Shown one piece after another: positions 35,700-44,622 of a DNA stretch of 64,000 nucleotides (the first letter of the stretch is position 1; each line of letters begins with the position of its first letter). The notes beneath the pieces were generated by a model. That model did no database searches, was not told the DNA's origin, and saw nothing but the letters and a program-made list of their open reading frames with translations. The translations under genes and the position numbers were made by a program. Source of the stretch: Vreelandella songnenensis (GTDB taxonomy: Bacteria > Pseudomonadota > Gammaproteobacteria > Pseudomonadales > Halomonadaceae); contig NZ_PVTK01000008.1 of assembly GCF_003002925.1 (NCBI RefSeq), forward strand, positions 141,342 to 205,341, given 5' to 3'.

Positions 35700-37118
35700 A
35701 TGAACAGCACGATCGATATTGTCTGGCTGCAAGACGATTTGCGTGTCGCCGATAATCCCTTACTGCGTTTTTCATCAAGACCCGATCAGTTACTGTGTCT
35801 TTACGTGTTGAACCAGAAGTGGCTTGAACCTGCTGTCGAAGGCGAATCGACGCCCCGGATTGGCCCCGCTCGGCTACGGTTTTTGTGGCAAAGCCTGATG
35901 GAGCTACGTGGCGAGCTGTTGCAACTTGGCAGCGATCTGCTGGTGCGTATTGGCGACCCTGCCGAGGTCGTTGTTCACGTTGCGGCTTCGCTTGATGCCC
36001 GCGAAGTGCGCGTGGCAAAGCACCCAGGATTTGAAGAGACACGGCATATAGATGCCGTATCGCGCGCCTTGCCTCCCACGACCACGCTGAAGACGCTGGA
36101 AGGTGGTTGCCTGCTGGATAGTCATGAGCTGCCTTTTGAGCTCGAGGCGCTGCCGGAAAGCTTTTCCGCCTTCCGTCGCTGTATTGAAAAAAACGCCACT
36201 ATTCCCAGCGCACTGCCCGCGCCTTTTACCCTGCCCGGCTGGCCGGAAGCGCCGCGAGGGTTTCCGCCTCTAAAAGCCGTATGTGCTCAAACGGCACGCT
36301 GGCAGCCTGATGAGCGTCAGGGCATGGTGTATGTGGGGGGCGAAAATGCTGCCCATGAGCGTATGCAGCACTATATCTGCCGCCAGAACGGCCCTGCCAA
36401 GTACAAGAAGACCCGCAATGGTTTACTCGGTACAGACTTTTCGACCCGACTTTCGACCTGGCTCGCCCGTGGCTGCCTGTCAGCGCGGCAAGTGCGCGAT
36501 AAGGTGCTTGCCTGGGAGCAGGCGCACGGTAGCGACGAATCCAGCCAACTGATCATTTTCGAGCTTCTCTGGCGCGAATATTTTCATCTGGCTGCCCGGC
36601 TGGAAGGGGCCAGGCTTTTTGGCCAGCAGGCACTTCCGGTCCCATGTCAGGCGTTCAACGTGTGGCGCGAAGGCAGAACCGGCGTACCCTTTGTAGATGC
36701 TGCGATGATCGAGCTGCGTCAGACGGGTTGGATCTCCAACCGGGCGCGGCAGAACGCGGCAAGCTTTCTGGTCAAGGATCTGAATGTTGACTGGCGCCTG
36801 GGGGCCTGCTGGTTCGAGCACTGCCTGATCGATTATGACGTGGCCAACAACTGGGGGAACTGGCGCTATATTGCTGGCGTAGGGCGTGACCCGCGTCAGG
36901 ACCGCTATTTCAACGTGCTCAAGCAGGCGAGTTACTACGACCCGAAAGGTCTCTATGTCGCTTATTGGCTGCCCGCCCTGGATTCGCTTCCCCATGGGGT
37001 CGAGCGGCACCAGCCTTGGCGAAGCGCGCCGGCCCAGTTTGCCAAGCCCTACGTCATGCCAGAAGAGTGGCAGCGCTGGCTGGTACCGCGTAGCGAGCTT
37101 GAAGAGACAGACGAATAG
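35700..37118 (+). CDS. Deoxyribodipyrimidine photolyase, cryptochrome DASH type
   Basis: 472 residues. N-terminal antenna-binding Rossmann domain (IVWLQDDLRVADNPLL) and C-terminal FAD domain. The KYKKTRNGLLGTDFSTRLSTWLARGCLSARQV block is the hallmark of CRY-DASH. WREYFHLAA, TGWISNRARQNAASFLVKDL and WRYIAGVGRDPRQDRYFN complete the FAD and DNA-binding site. CRY-DASH proteins repair cyclobutane dimers, best in single-stranded DNA, and may also sense blue light. ATG at 35700 follows GAGGAGG. It is unrelated in family to the photolyase at 26-28 kb. Confidence 0.92.
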   Translation: MNSTIDIVWLQDDLRVADNPLLRFSSRPDQLLCLYVLNQKWLEPAVEGESTPRIGPARLRFLWQSLMELRGELLQLGSDLLVRIGDPAEVVVHVAASLDAREVRVAKHPGFEETRHIDAVSRALPPTTTLKTLEGGCLLDSHELPFELEALPESFSAFRRCIEKNATIPSALPAPFTLPGWPEAPRGFPPLKAVCAQTARWQPDERQGMVYVGGENAAHERMQHYICRQNGPAKYKKTRNGLLGTDFSTRLSTWLARGCLSARQVRDKVLAWEQAHGSDESSQLIIFELLWREYFHLAARLEGARLFGQQALPVPCQAFNVWREGRTGVPFVDAAMIELRQTGWISNRARQNAASFLVKDLNVDWRLGACWFEHCLIDYDVANNWGNWRYIAGVGRDPRQDRYFNVLKQASYYDPKGLYVAYWLPALDSLPHGVERHQPWRSAPAQFAKPYVMPEEWQRWLVPRSELEETDE

Positions 37119-37226
37119 CCTGGGCGAAATGTCGTCAAGCGGCGGGCGTTTTCGTACAAACTCTGGTATCCGGTTATTTTCTAGGCCATTATCAGCCTTG
37201 CCAAGGATTGCCCAAGGATAGACGCT

Positions 37227-38492
37227 ATGTCTCTTAAGACCGATTTACCGCTGCGCCGCCTGCTGTGTCACGCCACCCTTACCGCTGGCATGGTTTCGCT
37301 GCTGATGGGCGGCAGCGCTTATGCAAGCCCTCAGTTGATGAGCGAAGTGGATGCTCGCGGTGCCCAGGAGCTGCGCTATGCCAATTTTGCGCAGTGGGTC
37401 AGCGACTTTCGCCGTTTTGCCGCCGCTCAGGGAATCAGCGAGGCAACCCTTGCCTCAGCGCTCGATGGCGTCCGCTACCGTGACCGCGTCATTGAGCTTG
37501 ACCGTTACCAGCCCGAGTTTGTACGGCCTATCTGGGACTATCTGGATTCCGCAGCATCCGAAACCCGTGTCAATACCGGGCGCGAGCGGCTAGCCGAGCA
37601 TCGGCAAACCGCGCTTGAAATGCAGCAGCGTTTTGGCGTACCGGCTGAAATCATCGTGGCTATCTGGGGTATCGAGAGTAACTACGGCAGCAATTTCGGT
37701 GACTTTTCCACCATCGAGGCGCTCGCTACGCTGGCCTACGACGGCCGGCGCCACGAGTTCGCTCGAGGAGAGCTGCTGTCGGCGCTGCGCATCATCGACC
37801 AGGGCGATATCTCCGCCGAGCGCATGAAGGGCTCCTGGGCGGGTGCCATGGGCCATACCCAGTTCATACCCAGCAGTTTCGAAGCCTATGCGGTCGATGG
37901 CGATGGTGACGGGCACCGTGATATCTGGGGCAGTATCCCTGATGTCATGGCCTCAACGGCCAACTACCTGGCAAAAGCCGGGTGGCAGACCGGCCAGCCC
38001 TGGGGTGTGGAAGTGGTACTGCCAGCCTCCTTTGATTACGCTCAGACGGAACGGCGCAGCAGTGCCGAGTGGGCAAGTCAGGGTGTACGCGCCCAGAAGG
38101 GCGGGGAGCTTCCTGATTTCGAAAGCGCCGCCGTGGTGATTCCCGCCGGTGCCAACGGCCCTGCCTTTCTGACAGGCCCTAACTTCCGGGCGATTCTGCG
38201 CTACAACAACGCGACCAGCTACGCGCTGGCCGTAGCGACCCTGGCAGATAAAATTGCCGGACGCGAGGGTATTCAGCAGGCGTGGCCACGTAATGAAGCG
38301 ACGCTGACCCGAGATGACGTCAAGGAGCTCCAGCAGCGCTTGAACGATGTGGGTTACTCGGTAGGTGGCGCGGATGGCGTGATGGGCCCTAACACGCGCG
38401 AGGGGCTTCGCGCCTTTCAGCGTGACCAGGGGCTGACGCCGGATGCTTTTGCTACTCAGTCGCTGCTTGAGCGGCTGCGTCAGGCTCGTTGA
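37227..38492 (+). CDS. Lytic murein transglycosylase (MltB/SLT-2 type) with C-terminal peptidoglycan-binding domain
   Basis: 421 residues with a signal peptide (LTAGMVSLLMGGSAYAS). The SLT-2 domain covers about residues 45-335, with the catalytic glutamate in IWGIESNYGSNFG and AGAMGHTQFIPSSF. A PG_binding_1 domain (DVKELQQRLNDVGYSVGGADGVMGPNTREGLRAFQ) covers about 365-418. It cleaves murein glycan strands in the periplasm to 1,6-anhydro products. The ATG follows AAGGAT. The retropepsin-like gene follows 38 bases later. Confidence 0.95.
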   Translation: MSLKTDLPLRRLLCHATLTAGMVSLLMGGSAYASPQLMSEVDARGAQELRYANFAQWVSDFRRFAAAQGISEATLASALDGVRYRDRVIELDRYQPEFVRPIWDYLDSAASETRVNTGRERLAEHRQTALEMQQRFGVPAEIIVAIWGIESNYGSNFGDFSTIEALATLAYDGRRHEFARGELLSALRIIDQGDISAERMKGSWAGAMGHTQFIPSSFEAYAVDGDGDGHRDIWGSIPDVMASTANYLAKAGWQTGQPWGVEVVLPASFDYAQTERRSSAEWASQGVRAQKGGELPDFESAAVVIPAGANGPAFLTGPNFRAILRYNNATSYALAVATLADKIAGREGIQQAWPRNEATLTRDDVKELQQRLNDVGYSVGGADGVMGPNTREGLRAFQRDQGLTPDAFATQSLLERLRQAR

Positions 38493-38530
38493 ATCAACGA
38501 ACGATCTCTTATTTCACCAAGGACGATGCT

Positions 38531-39076
38531 ATGAGGTTTGTAAGTAAGACGCTGTTAGGCACAATGTTGGCAAGTACGCTGGCGGCAAGCGCCGTGGCAA
38601 ATGACGATGACGTATTCGGCTGGATCGAGAATGCCACCATCGAACCCGGTATCATGGTCAAAGCTAAGCTCGATAGCGGGGCGCTGACCTCATCACTGGA
38701 TGCACGCGATATCGAAACCTTCGAGAAAGAAGGCGAGGAGTGGGTACGCTTTCGCTTGAAGCTTGAGGATCAGATCAGCGGTGAAGAGTTCAGCGACCGC
38801 CTGGAGCGCCCGCTCTACCGTGAGCAGACCGTGCGCGGTGCGGGCGGGCGTGACGAGCGTCCTGTCGTACTGTTGGAAGTGTGCATGGGCGACACTATCT
38901 ACGAAGAGCAATTCAGTCTGCGCGACCGCGAAGAAATGCTCTACCCGATGCTGCTGGGGCGCCGCACCATCAGCCATCTGGGGCTTTTAGATGTGCGTAA
39001 CACCTTCTTGCAGGACCCCGACTGTGGTGACGACGCCACCGTTGTTCGCCACGACCCTGAGGACGATCAGTCCTGA
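38531..39076 (+). CDS. RimK/LysX-type putative ATP-dependent zinc protease family protein (retropepsin-like), secreted
   Basis: 181 residues with a signal peptide (TLLGTMLASTLAASAVAND). The mature part carries the aspartic-protease-like motif KAKLDSGALTSSLDA and later LLGRRTISHLGLLDV, as in the PF05618 family. Despite the family name, a retropepsin-like fold with one D-S-G-A motif is what is visible. ATG at 38531 has AAGGA 8 bases upstream; the frame extends 14 codons up to overlap the transglycosylase stop, but then the signal peptide would be blurred. The substrate is unknown; a periplasmic role is inferred. Confidence 0.82.
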   Translation: MRFVSKTLLGTMLASTLAASAVANDDDVFGWIENATIEPGIMVKAKLDSGALTSSLDARDIETFEKEGEEWVRFRLKLEDQISGEEFSDRLERPLYREQTVRGAGGRDERPVVLLEVCMGDTIYEEQFSLRDREEMLYPMLLGRRTISHLGLLDVRNTFLQDPDCGDDATVVRHDPEDDQS

Positions 39077-39103
39077 TGGGGTAGCCTAAGCTGTAGAACG
39101 TGT

Positions 39104-39817
39104 TTAAAACAGCCGTGACAGCAGTGCCGTCACGGCGGTTTCAACACGCAGGATACGGGGGCCTAGATGCATTCCCTGGCACCCCGCTTCCTGAAGCTTT
39201 TCAACTTCCCAAGGAATAAACCCGCCTTCCGGGCCTACCAGCAGCAGCGTTTGCTCGCTGATGCCCCGCGGACATTCCATTGGCATACCCGGATGAGCGA
39301 CCAGCCCACGCCGCTCGCCCAGTAATGCTGGCAGCTGCTCTTCGATAAACGGCCTGAACCCTTTGCTCAGAACAACGCTGGGTAGCCGCGTGTCGCGCGC
39401 CTGTTCAAGGCCCAGTACCAGATGCTGATGAATCTTCTCCGGCAAAAGCTCCGGTGACTGCCAGTAGCTTTTCTCGACCCGCTTGGTGTGCAGCAGCGTA
39501 ATGTCTTTAACCCCGAGTGCGGTAACATGCTCAAGCGTTCGCGCCAGCATGCGAGGGCGGGGAAGCGCGAGCACCAGATGAACGGGAAGCGCTGGCGGCG
39601 GCGCCTCGGTAAGGGGTTCAAGCGCGAAGATGGCGAGTTCGCGGGTCAGCTCGATAAGCTGCGCCTTGCCCATCTTGCCACCTTGAACGCCCACGGTCAG
39701 CCGGTCGCCAGGAGTGGCGCGATGAACCTCGCGCAGGTGGGCAAGCCGTCGCGGGTCGCTGATACGTGCCTGGCCCTGCTGATCGAGTTCGCCGGGATGA
39801 AGCAAAATCAAATTCAT
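39104..39817 (-). CDS. rsmE: 16S rRNA (uracil-1498-N3)-methyltransferase RsmE
   Basis: 237 residues of the SPOUT class. An N-terminal PUA-like domain (AHLREVHRATPGDRLTVG) is followed by the knot domain with LALPRPRMLARTLEHVTALGVKDITLLHTKR and LLVGPEGGFIPWEVE. The last holds the S-adenosylmethionine loop GPEGG. It modifies the 30S subunit after assembly. The gene is convergent with the retropepsin-like gene and divergent from phaR. Confidence 0.95.
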   Translation of the reverse strand: MNLILLHPGELDQQGQARISDPRRLAHLREVHRATPGDRLTVGVQGGKMGKAQLIELTRELAIFALEPLTEAPPPALPVHLVLALPRPRMLARTLEHVTALGVKDITLLHTKRVEKSYWQSPELLPEKIHQHLVLGLEQARDTRLPSVVLSKGFRPFIEEQLPALLGERRGLVAHPGMPMECPRGISEQTLLLVGPEGGFIPWEVEKLQEAGCQGMHLGPRILRVETAVTALLSRLF

Positions 39818-39940
39818 AATCGGTATCTATTGGTCAAAGGATTGGCGCACTAATCTGGTCACATGGCTTGCATGGGCGCGTGGTGCAGGCACAATAATAG
39901 CATTGGGGGAGTGCCCCTATCGCGTTTAAGGAGATACGCA

Positions 39941-40405
39941 GTGCGCGTCATTCGCAAATATGCCAACCGCAGGTTGTACGATACCCAGCAGAGCCGTTAT
40001 GTAACGCTTGAAGACCTGCGCCACCTGATTATCGAAGAAGAATCCTTTCGTGTGGAAGATGCTAAAAGTGGCGAGGACCTGACACGCACCATTCTGCTTT
40101 CCATCATTATCGAGCAGGAGCAATCCGATAACGACGCGGAAGTGTTCTCCAACGACCTGCTGGCTCAGCTGATCCGAGTGTACGACATGTCGTCCCCGCT
40201 GCCGCTGGCGCGTTATCTTGAGCAGGGTACCCAGCTGATGCTCGAGCAGCAGAAGCGTTTGCAGACACAGTGGCAGCAGGCCATGCGCCACACGCCCATG
40301 GAGTTCATGCGTGAGCTGGCCGAAGAGAACATGCGCTTCTGGCAAAAGACGCTGAATCAGACGCCTCAAGAGCGCAAGGGTGACGATGAGGATAAAACCT
40401 CCTGA
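39941..40405 (+). CDS. phaR: Polyhydroxyalkanoate synthesis regulator PhaR
   Basis: 154 residues. RVIRKYANRRLYDTQQSRYVTLEDLRHLI is the diagnostic PhaR DNA-binding N-terminal domain; the second PHB-associated region is near residues 65-100. PhaR is a repressor that senses polyhydroxybutyrate granules and controls phasin genes. Halomonads store PHB. I chose GTG at 39941, 7 bases after AAGGAG. Upstream residues in the same frame do not look like the family. No pha synthesis genes are in the window. Confidence 0.95.
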   Translation: MRVIRKYANRRLYDTQQSRYVTLEDLRHLIIEEESFRVEDAKSGEDLTRTILLSIIIEQEQSDNDAEVFSNDLLAQLIRVYDMSSPLPLARYLEQGTQLMLEQQKRLQTQWQQAMRHTPMEFMRELAEENMRFWQKTLNQTPQERKGDDEDKTS

Positions 40406-40472
40406 CACCACGTAAGCCCACCTTGTGGCATAATGCGGCGCATAATCGCTCTCCCGTTCGAGAAGGAAGAAC

Positions 40473-41762
40473 ATGAAGGTTTTGATGATAGGTGGCGGCG
40501 GCCGCGAGCATGCCCTGGCGTGGAAACTGGCGCAATCGAGCAACGTCGAGCAGGTATTTGTCGCGCCGGGCAACGCCGGTACGGCCACGGAAGCCAAGCT
40601 GACCAACATTGATATCGCGGCAACTGATCTTGCCGGGCTTGAAGCCTTTGCGCGTGAGGAAAACATCGGCTTGACCGTGGTCGGGCCCGAGGCACCGCTG
40701 GTGGAAGGCGTGGTAGACCGCTTTCAGGCCGCCGGGCTTGCCATCTTCGGCCCCACCCAGGCCGCCGCCCAGCTCGAAGGCTCCAAATCGTTTACCAAGG
40801 ATTTTCTGGCACGCCACAAGATCCCCACGGCGGCCTATCAGACGTTTACGGCAGTCGCGCCTGCGCTTGATTATTTGCAGCAGGTGGGCGCTCCCATCGT
40901 CATCAAGGCCGATGGCCTGGCCGCCGGCAAGGGCGTGATTGTTGCCATGAGTGAAGCGGAAGCCGAAGCGGCCATTCGCGATATGCTCGAAGCCAATGCC
41001 TTTGGCGACGCTGGCGCCCGTGTGGTGATCGAGGAATTTCTCGACGGCGAAGAGGCCAGCTTTATCGTCATGGTGGACGGTGAAAATATCGTACCCATGG
41101 CCACAAGCCAGGATCACAAGCGTGCGTACGACGGTGACACTGGTCCCAATACCGGCGGCATGGGCGCCTATTCCCCAGCACCGGTCGTGACGCCTGACAT
41201 TGACGCTCGCGTCATGGAAGAGGTGATCGTGCCGACCGTGAAGGGCATGGCCGCCGAAGGCAACCCTTATACCGGCTTTCTGTATGCCGGGCTGATGATC
41301 GACAGCGCCGGCCAACCCAAGGTAATTGAGTACAACTGCCGCTTTGGCGACCCTGAAACCCAGCCGATCATGATGCGTTTGACATCGGATCTGGCCGAGC
41401 TTTGCCTGGCCGGGGCGAATGGTCAGCTGGCGGGCAAGAAGTGCCAGTGGGACCCGCGGGCGGCCGTGGGGGTGGTGATGGCAGCGGGTGGTTATCCCGG
41501 AAGCTACGCCAAGGGCGATGTCATCCAGGGCCTGAGTGAAGCCGAGCAGTACAGCAAGGTGTTTCATGCCGGTACCGTGCAAAACGCCGCCGGGGAGATC
41601 ACCACCGCTGGCGGGCGCGTGCTGTGCGTGACGGCGCTGGGCGAAAGCGTGCGCGAGGCGCAGCAGCAGGCGTACAAGGGTGTGAGTGCGATTGCCTGGG
41701 AAGGCGCTGAGTACCGCCGTGATATCGCTTATCGGGCCATTGCCCGTGAGCAGCAGGCATAA
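40473..41762 (+). CDS. purD: Phosphoribosylamine-glycine ligase
   Basis: 429 residues, the standard length. An ATP-grasp enzyme of de novo purine synthesis that joins glycine to phosphoribosylamine. [19 protein letters not shown] is the N-terminal signature; [14 protein letters not shown] and [14 protein letters not shown] lie in the ATP-grasp domain. AAGGAAG precedes the ATG. No purH is adjacent in the window. Confidence 0.97.
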   Translation: MKVLMIGGGGREHALAWKLAQSSNVEQVFVAPGNAGTATEAKLTNIDIAATDLAGLEAFAREENIGLTVVGPEAPLVEGVVDRFQAAGLAIFGPTQAAAQLEGSKSFTKDFLARHKIPTAAYQTFTAVAPALDYLQQVGAPIVIKADGLAAGKGVIVAMSEAEAEAAIRDMLEANAFGDAGARVVIEEFLDGEEASFIVMVDGENIVPMATSQDHKRAYDGDTGPNTGGMGAYSPAPVVTPDIDARVMEEVIVPTVKGMAAEGNPYTGFLYAGLMIDSAGQPKVIEYNCRFGDPETQPIMMRLTSDLAELCLAGANGQLAGKKCQWDPRAAVGVVMAAGGYPGSYAKGDVIQGLSEAEQYSKVFHAGTVQNAAGEITTAGGRVLCVTALGESVREAQQQAYKGVSAIAWEGAEYRRDIAYRAIAREQQA

Positions 41763-41822
41763 ACAACTTCATGTAACGGGGCGTTGCCCGTGCGCCGCCC
41801 GCATCATCGAAAGGATACAGGC

Positions 41823-42263
41823 ATGGAACGTGTAAAGCTGGATTTCCCCGCTGAAGCGATTATTCATCGTCATCCCCTGACGGTGCGGGTGACCGACATG
41901 AATTACGGCCGGCATCTGGGCCATGATGCGCTGGTGTCGCTATTGCACGAGGCGCGCGTGCAGGCCTTTGCTGCCCTGGAGTTGGCCGAGTGGGACATGG
42001 CGGGCTATCCAAGCATTGTGGCGGATCTGGCCGTGCAGTATCAAAGCGAGGCGCGCTTTCCGGATGCGCTGATCATCGAAACGGCAGTGCCGGCGCCTGT
42101 GGGCAAGGCGCTGGCCGTGTATCAGCGCGTTGTTACGCGCGATGACGAGCGCGTGGTGGCCACCGCCCGAGTGAATCAACTGCTCATCGATACGAAAACA
42201 GGCAAACCCGTCACCGTGCCTGAGCCGGTGTGTCAGGCGCTGGCCAACGCGAGGGGCGCTTAA
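41823..42263 (+). CDS. Acyl-CoA thioesterase (hotdog fold)
   Basis: 146 residues of the 4HBT hotdog family. The active-site helix VTDMNYGRHLGHDALVSLLHEARV with Asp/Asn and the GHxxxxxH pattern is clear. It probably hydrolyses acyl-CoA thioesters; the substrate is unknown. I chose the ATG at 41823 after AAAGGA. The stop shares one base with the kinase gene start (TAATG), so translation is coupled. Confidence 0.88.
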   Translation: MERVKLDFPAEAIIHRHPLTVRVTDMNYGRHLGHDALVSLLHEARVQAFAALELAEWDMAGYPSIVADLAVQYQSEARFPDALIIETAVPAPVGKALAVYQRVVTRDDERVVATARVNQLLIDTKTGKPVTVPEPVCQALANARGA

Positions 42264-43135
42264 TGTCGCGGGAGTATCCGATCATTGCCGTGACGGGCTC
42301 CTCCGGCGCGGGTACCACCACCGTACGGCGCAGTTTCGAGCGCATGTTCCTGCGAGAAGACGTACATGCCGCCGTGGTGGATGGCGATGCGTTTCATCGC
42401 TATACCCGCGATGATCTGCATCGAATCTTTCGCGAGGAGCCCGAGCGCAAGGACGAGCTTTCCCACTTTGCGGTCGAGGCAAACCTTCTTGACCGGCTTG
42501 AAGGGCTGTTCAACGAGTACGGAGAGCACGGCACGGGCACGTTCCGGCACTACATCCACGCCGAGGACAAGCAGAAGATCGAAGCGGGCTACCGCATCGG
42601 CACCTTTACGGAGTGGCAGTCGCTGCCGTGTGGTACCGATCTGCTCTTCTACGAAGGTCTGCACGGCGGCCTGGTGACGCAGGAGTATGATATTGCCCGC
42701 CATGTCGATCTGCTGGTGGGGGTGGCGCCCACCATGAACCTGGAGTGGATCCAGAAGATCGATCGTGATACCAAGCTGCGCGGCTACTCTCAGGAAGCGG
42801 TGATCGACACGATTCTGGGCCGCATGAATGACTACGTGCGCTATATCCAGCCGCAGTTCTCGCGCACGCATATCAACTTTCAGCGCGTGCCCACGGTGGA
42901 TACCTCAAACCCCTTTGAGGTGCAGGATATTCCTACCGACGCGGAGTCGTTCGTGGTCATTCGCTTTCGCGACCCCTCGACCGTGGATTTCCCCTGGCTT
43001 CTGGCCATGATCAAGGACGCCTTCATGACACGGCCGCATACCCTTGTGGTACCAGGGGCGCGCATGTCGCTTGCCATGGAGCTTATTCTGGCGCCGCTGG
43101 TACGCCACTTGCTGGCGCAGCGCCGCTTTCGCTAA
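42263..43135 (+). CDS. prkB: Phosphoribulokinase-like protein (PrkB type)
   Basis: 290 residues, as E. coli PrkB (289). The P-loop GSSGAGTTTV is at residues 12-21, followed by VVDGDAFHRYTRDDL with the substrate-binding His and Asp, and FYEGLHGGLVTQEYDI. Phosphoribulokinases phosphorylate ribulose 5-phosphate in the Calvin cycle, but heterotrophs carry this PrkB form without RuBisCO. Its in vivo substrate is unknown. No Calvin-cycle gene lies nearby. Coupled to the thioesterase by TAATG overlap. Confidence 0.92.
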   Translation: MSREYPIIAVTGSSGAGTTTVRRSFERMFLREDVHAAVVDGDAFHRYTRDDLHRIFREEPERKDELSHFAVEANLLDRLEGLFNEYGEHGTGTFRHYIHAEDKQKIEAGYRIGTFTEWQSLPCGTDLLFYEGLHGGLVTQEYDIARHVDLLVGVAPTMNLEWIQKIDRDTKLRGYSQEAVIDTILGRMNDYVRYIQPQFSRTHINFQRVPTVDTSNPFEVQDIPTDAESFVVIRFRDPSTVDFPWLLAMIKDAFMTRPHTLVVPGARMSLAMELILAPLVRHLLAQRRFR

Positions 43136-43194
43136 GGTTCTACGCTGACGGTTCTTTTCATGCACCGTCAACGTGACGACAACAAGGAGTGGGT

Positions 43195-43536
43195 ATGGAG
43201 TGTCTATTCTGCAAGATCATCAACCGCGAGATTCCGGCGGATATCGTCTATGAAGATGACCATGTGCTGGCCTTCAACGACATCAGTCCGACGGCGCCCA
43301 CGCACCAGCTGATCATTCCCAAGAAGCACATCGCCACCCTCAATGATATCGCACAGGATGACCTTGCCCTGATCGGCCGTCTGCAGTTCACCGCCGCCCA
43401 GCTTGCCAAGCAGCAAGGCTTTGCCGAGGATGGCTACCGGGTAGTGATGAATTGCAACGAAAGAGGCGGGCAGACGGTCTACCATATCCATATGCACTTG
43501 CTGGGCGGCCGTGACTTTACCTGGCCTGCCGGATAA
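43195..43536 (+). CDS. hinT: HIT family nucleotide phosphoramidase (HinT)
   Basis: 113 residues. CLFCKIINREIPADIVYEDDHVLAFNDISP and the C-terminal catalytic histidine triad HIHMHLLGGR are typical. HinT hydrolyses adenosine phosphoramidates and aminoacyl-adenylates. ATG at 43195 has AAGGAG 5 bases upstream; a GTG two codons earlier would overlap that site. It lies 59 bases after prkB. Confidence 0.95.
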   Translation: MECLFCKIINREIPADIVYEDDHVLAFNDISPTAPTHQLIIPKKHIATLNDIAQDDLALIGRLQFTAAQLAKQQGFAEDGYRVVMNCNERGGQTVYHIHMHLLGGRDFTWPAG

Positions 43537-43604
43537 GCAGCTGCCGATTGCCCTTTTACTATTTGTAGCGACTATCACCTGTTAGCCGTTATGCGGAGTA
43601 CGCC

Positions 43605-44246
43605 ATGAAGCGCCAACTTAGTCGGTCTGATGGTTTGATTCAGCAGTTCGATGCCGCGTTGCGCTCGCTGGCCCCTCATGCGGCCAAGCCTCAGCGTAAT
43701 GACCCGGCAAGCAAACTTGAAGAGATGGCGTTTGACGGCCATCAGCGACGCCATACGGCGGGGCTGATGCGTGTCAATCATGTCATCAGTGTTGCCAATC
43801 AGGCGCTTTATCAGGGGCAGAGCGCCACCGCAGCGCTGCCCCATGCACGCTCCCAGATGGAGCAGTCCGCCGCGGAAGCGTTTGATCATATGGCCTGGTG
43901 CGACGCTCGGCTAATGCAGTTGAACAGCCGTACCAGCTGCTTTACGCCGCTTTTCTATGCCACCGCTTTCGGCGTAGGGGCCGCCTCAGGCCTGGCGAGC
44001 GACCGTCTTAGCCTGGGGATGGTCGCCGCCACGCGAGAGCTTGCCGGCAAGCACTATGAAGACCAGCAGACACAGCTTATTGTAGATGATCAGCGCTCGC
44101 ACGCGCTGTTGCGCCAAATGGCCTCTGATGAAGCGCATCAGGCGCACCTGGCCATCGAGTCCGGCGGCATGCGCTTTCTTGGGCCGGTGAAGTGGATCAT
44201 GCGCTTTATCGCTCAAGGGGTCACCAAGGGGGCTTACTACTTCTAG
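43605..44246 (+). CDS. coq7: Coq7-like protein (demethoxyubiquinone hydroxylase family) with altered diiron ligands
   Basis: 213 residues matching Coq7 along its length: HTAGLMRVNH, ALYQGQ, DHMAWC, GVGAASGLASDRLSLGMVAAT, and MRFLGPVK near the end. Coq7 hydroxylates the ubiquinone precursor with a diiron centre. By my memory-based comparison with Pseudomonas and human Coq7, several ligands are changed. The NHxGEV Glu is Ser62. In ExxH the Glu is Ala92 (Glu91 is one position off). The third Glu is Arg144 (Glu145 is next). In the last ExxH the His is Gln179 (His178 is next). It may be a divergent or inactive form. Confidence 0.85.
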   Translation: MKRQLSRSDGLIQQFDAALRSLAPHAAKPQRNDPASKLEEMAFDGHQRRHTAGLMRVNHVISVANQALYQGQSATAALPHARSQMEQSAAEAFDHMAWCDARLMQLNSRTSCFTPLFYATAFGVGAASGLASDRLSLGMVAATRELAGKHYEDQQTQLIVDDQRSHALLRQMASDEAHQAHLAIESGGMRFLGPVKWIMRFIAQGVTKGAYYF

Positions 44247-44300
44247 GTTTTCTTGACGAATAGCGGCTTATCACCAAAGCTAAGTAGTGTCGAAGCAGAT

Positions 44301-44328
44301 CGTACGTAAGGTAACGTACGCTTTTTTT
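44301..44328 (+). terminator. Rho-independent terminator after coq7
   Basis: CGTACGT pairs with ACGTACG around AAGGTA, followed by seven T after one C. It sits between coq7 and the DUF1328 gene. Confidence 0.85.
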
Positions 44329-44363
44329 AGTTAAAAGCGTCACCAGGGAGAAGGAGAAAGACG

Positions 44364-44522
44364 ATGCTAGGCAATGCGATGCTTTTCTTGATTATTGCAA
44401 TAGTGGCAGGTGTGCTGGGGTTTTCAGGCATTGCGGGCGTCGCCTCGACGATTGCCCAGATCCTGTTTGTGCTGTTCTTGGTTCTGTTTATCGTGTCACT
44501 GTTTACCGGCAGGCGCCGCTAG
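44364..44522 (+). CDS. DUF1328 family small membrane protein (YtjA-like)
   Basis: 52 residues, translated by hand. Two hydrophobic helices: [20 protein letters not shown] and [15 protein letters not shown], ending in TGRRR. This is the DUF1328 pattern of stress-associated inner-membrane miniproteins. The ATG is preceded by AAGGAG (44351-44356). It has its own terminator. Function unknown; homologues respond to envelope or osmotic stress, but that is from memory. Confidence 0.9.
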   Translation: MLGNAMLFLIIAIVAGVLGFSGIAGVASTIAQILFVLFLVLFIVSLFTGRRR

Positions 44523-44577
44523 CAAGAGCGCTCAGTAGGCTCGGGTTTGTCGTGACAGACAAGTAACCCAGATAAAC

Positions 44578-44602
44578 AAAAAGCCCCTTGCGGGGCTTTT
44601 TG
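44578..44602. terminator. Bidirectional terminator between DUF1328 gene and ettA
   Basis: AAAAAGCCCC-TTG-CGGGGCTTTTT has a 7-pair GC-rich core with A-run on one side and T-run on the other, so it can stop both the small gene (plus) and ettA (minus). Confidence 0.9.
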
Positions 44603-44622
44603 CATGCTGAGCTTATCAAGCA

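Noticed and set aside
35456..35710. 84-codon minus-strand gene upstream of the DASH gene
   Set aside because: No recognisable protein, it overlaps the DASH start and regulatory palindrome, and no ribosome site was seen.
42263..43135. Calvin-cycle phosphoribulokinase
   Set aside because: It matches the PrkB form of heterotrophs; no RuBisCO or other Calvin gene is near.
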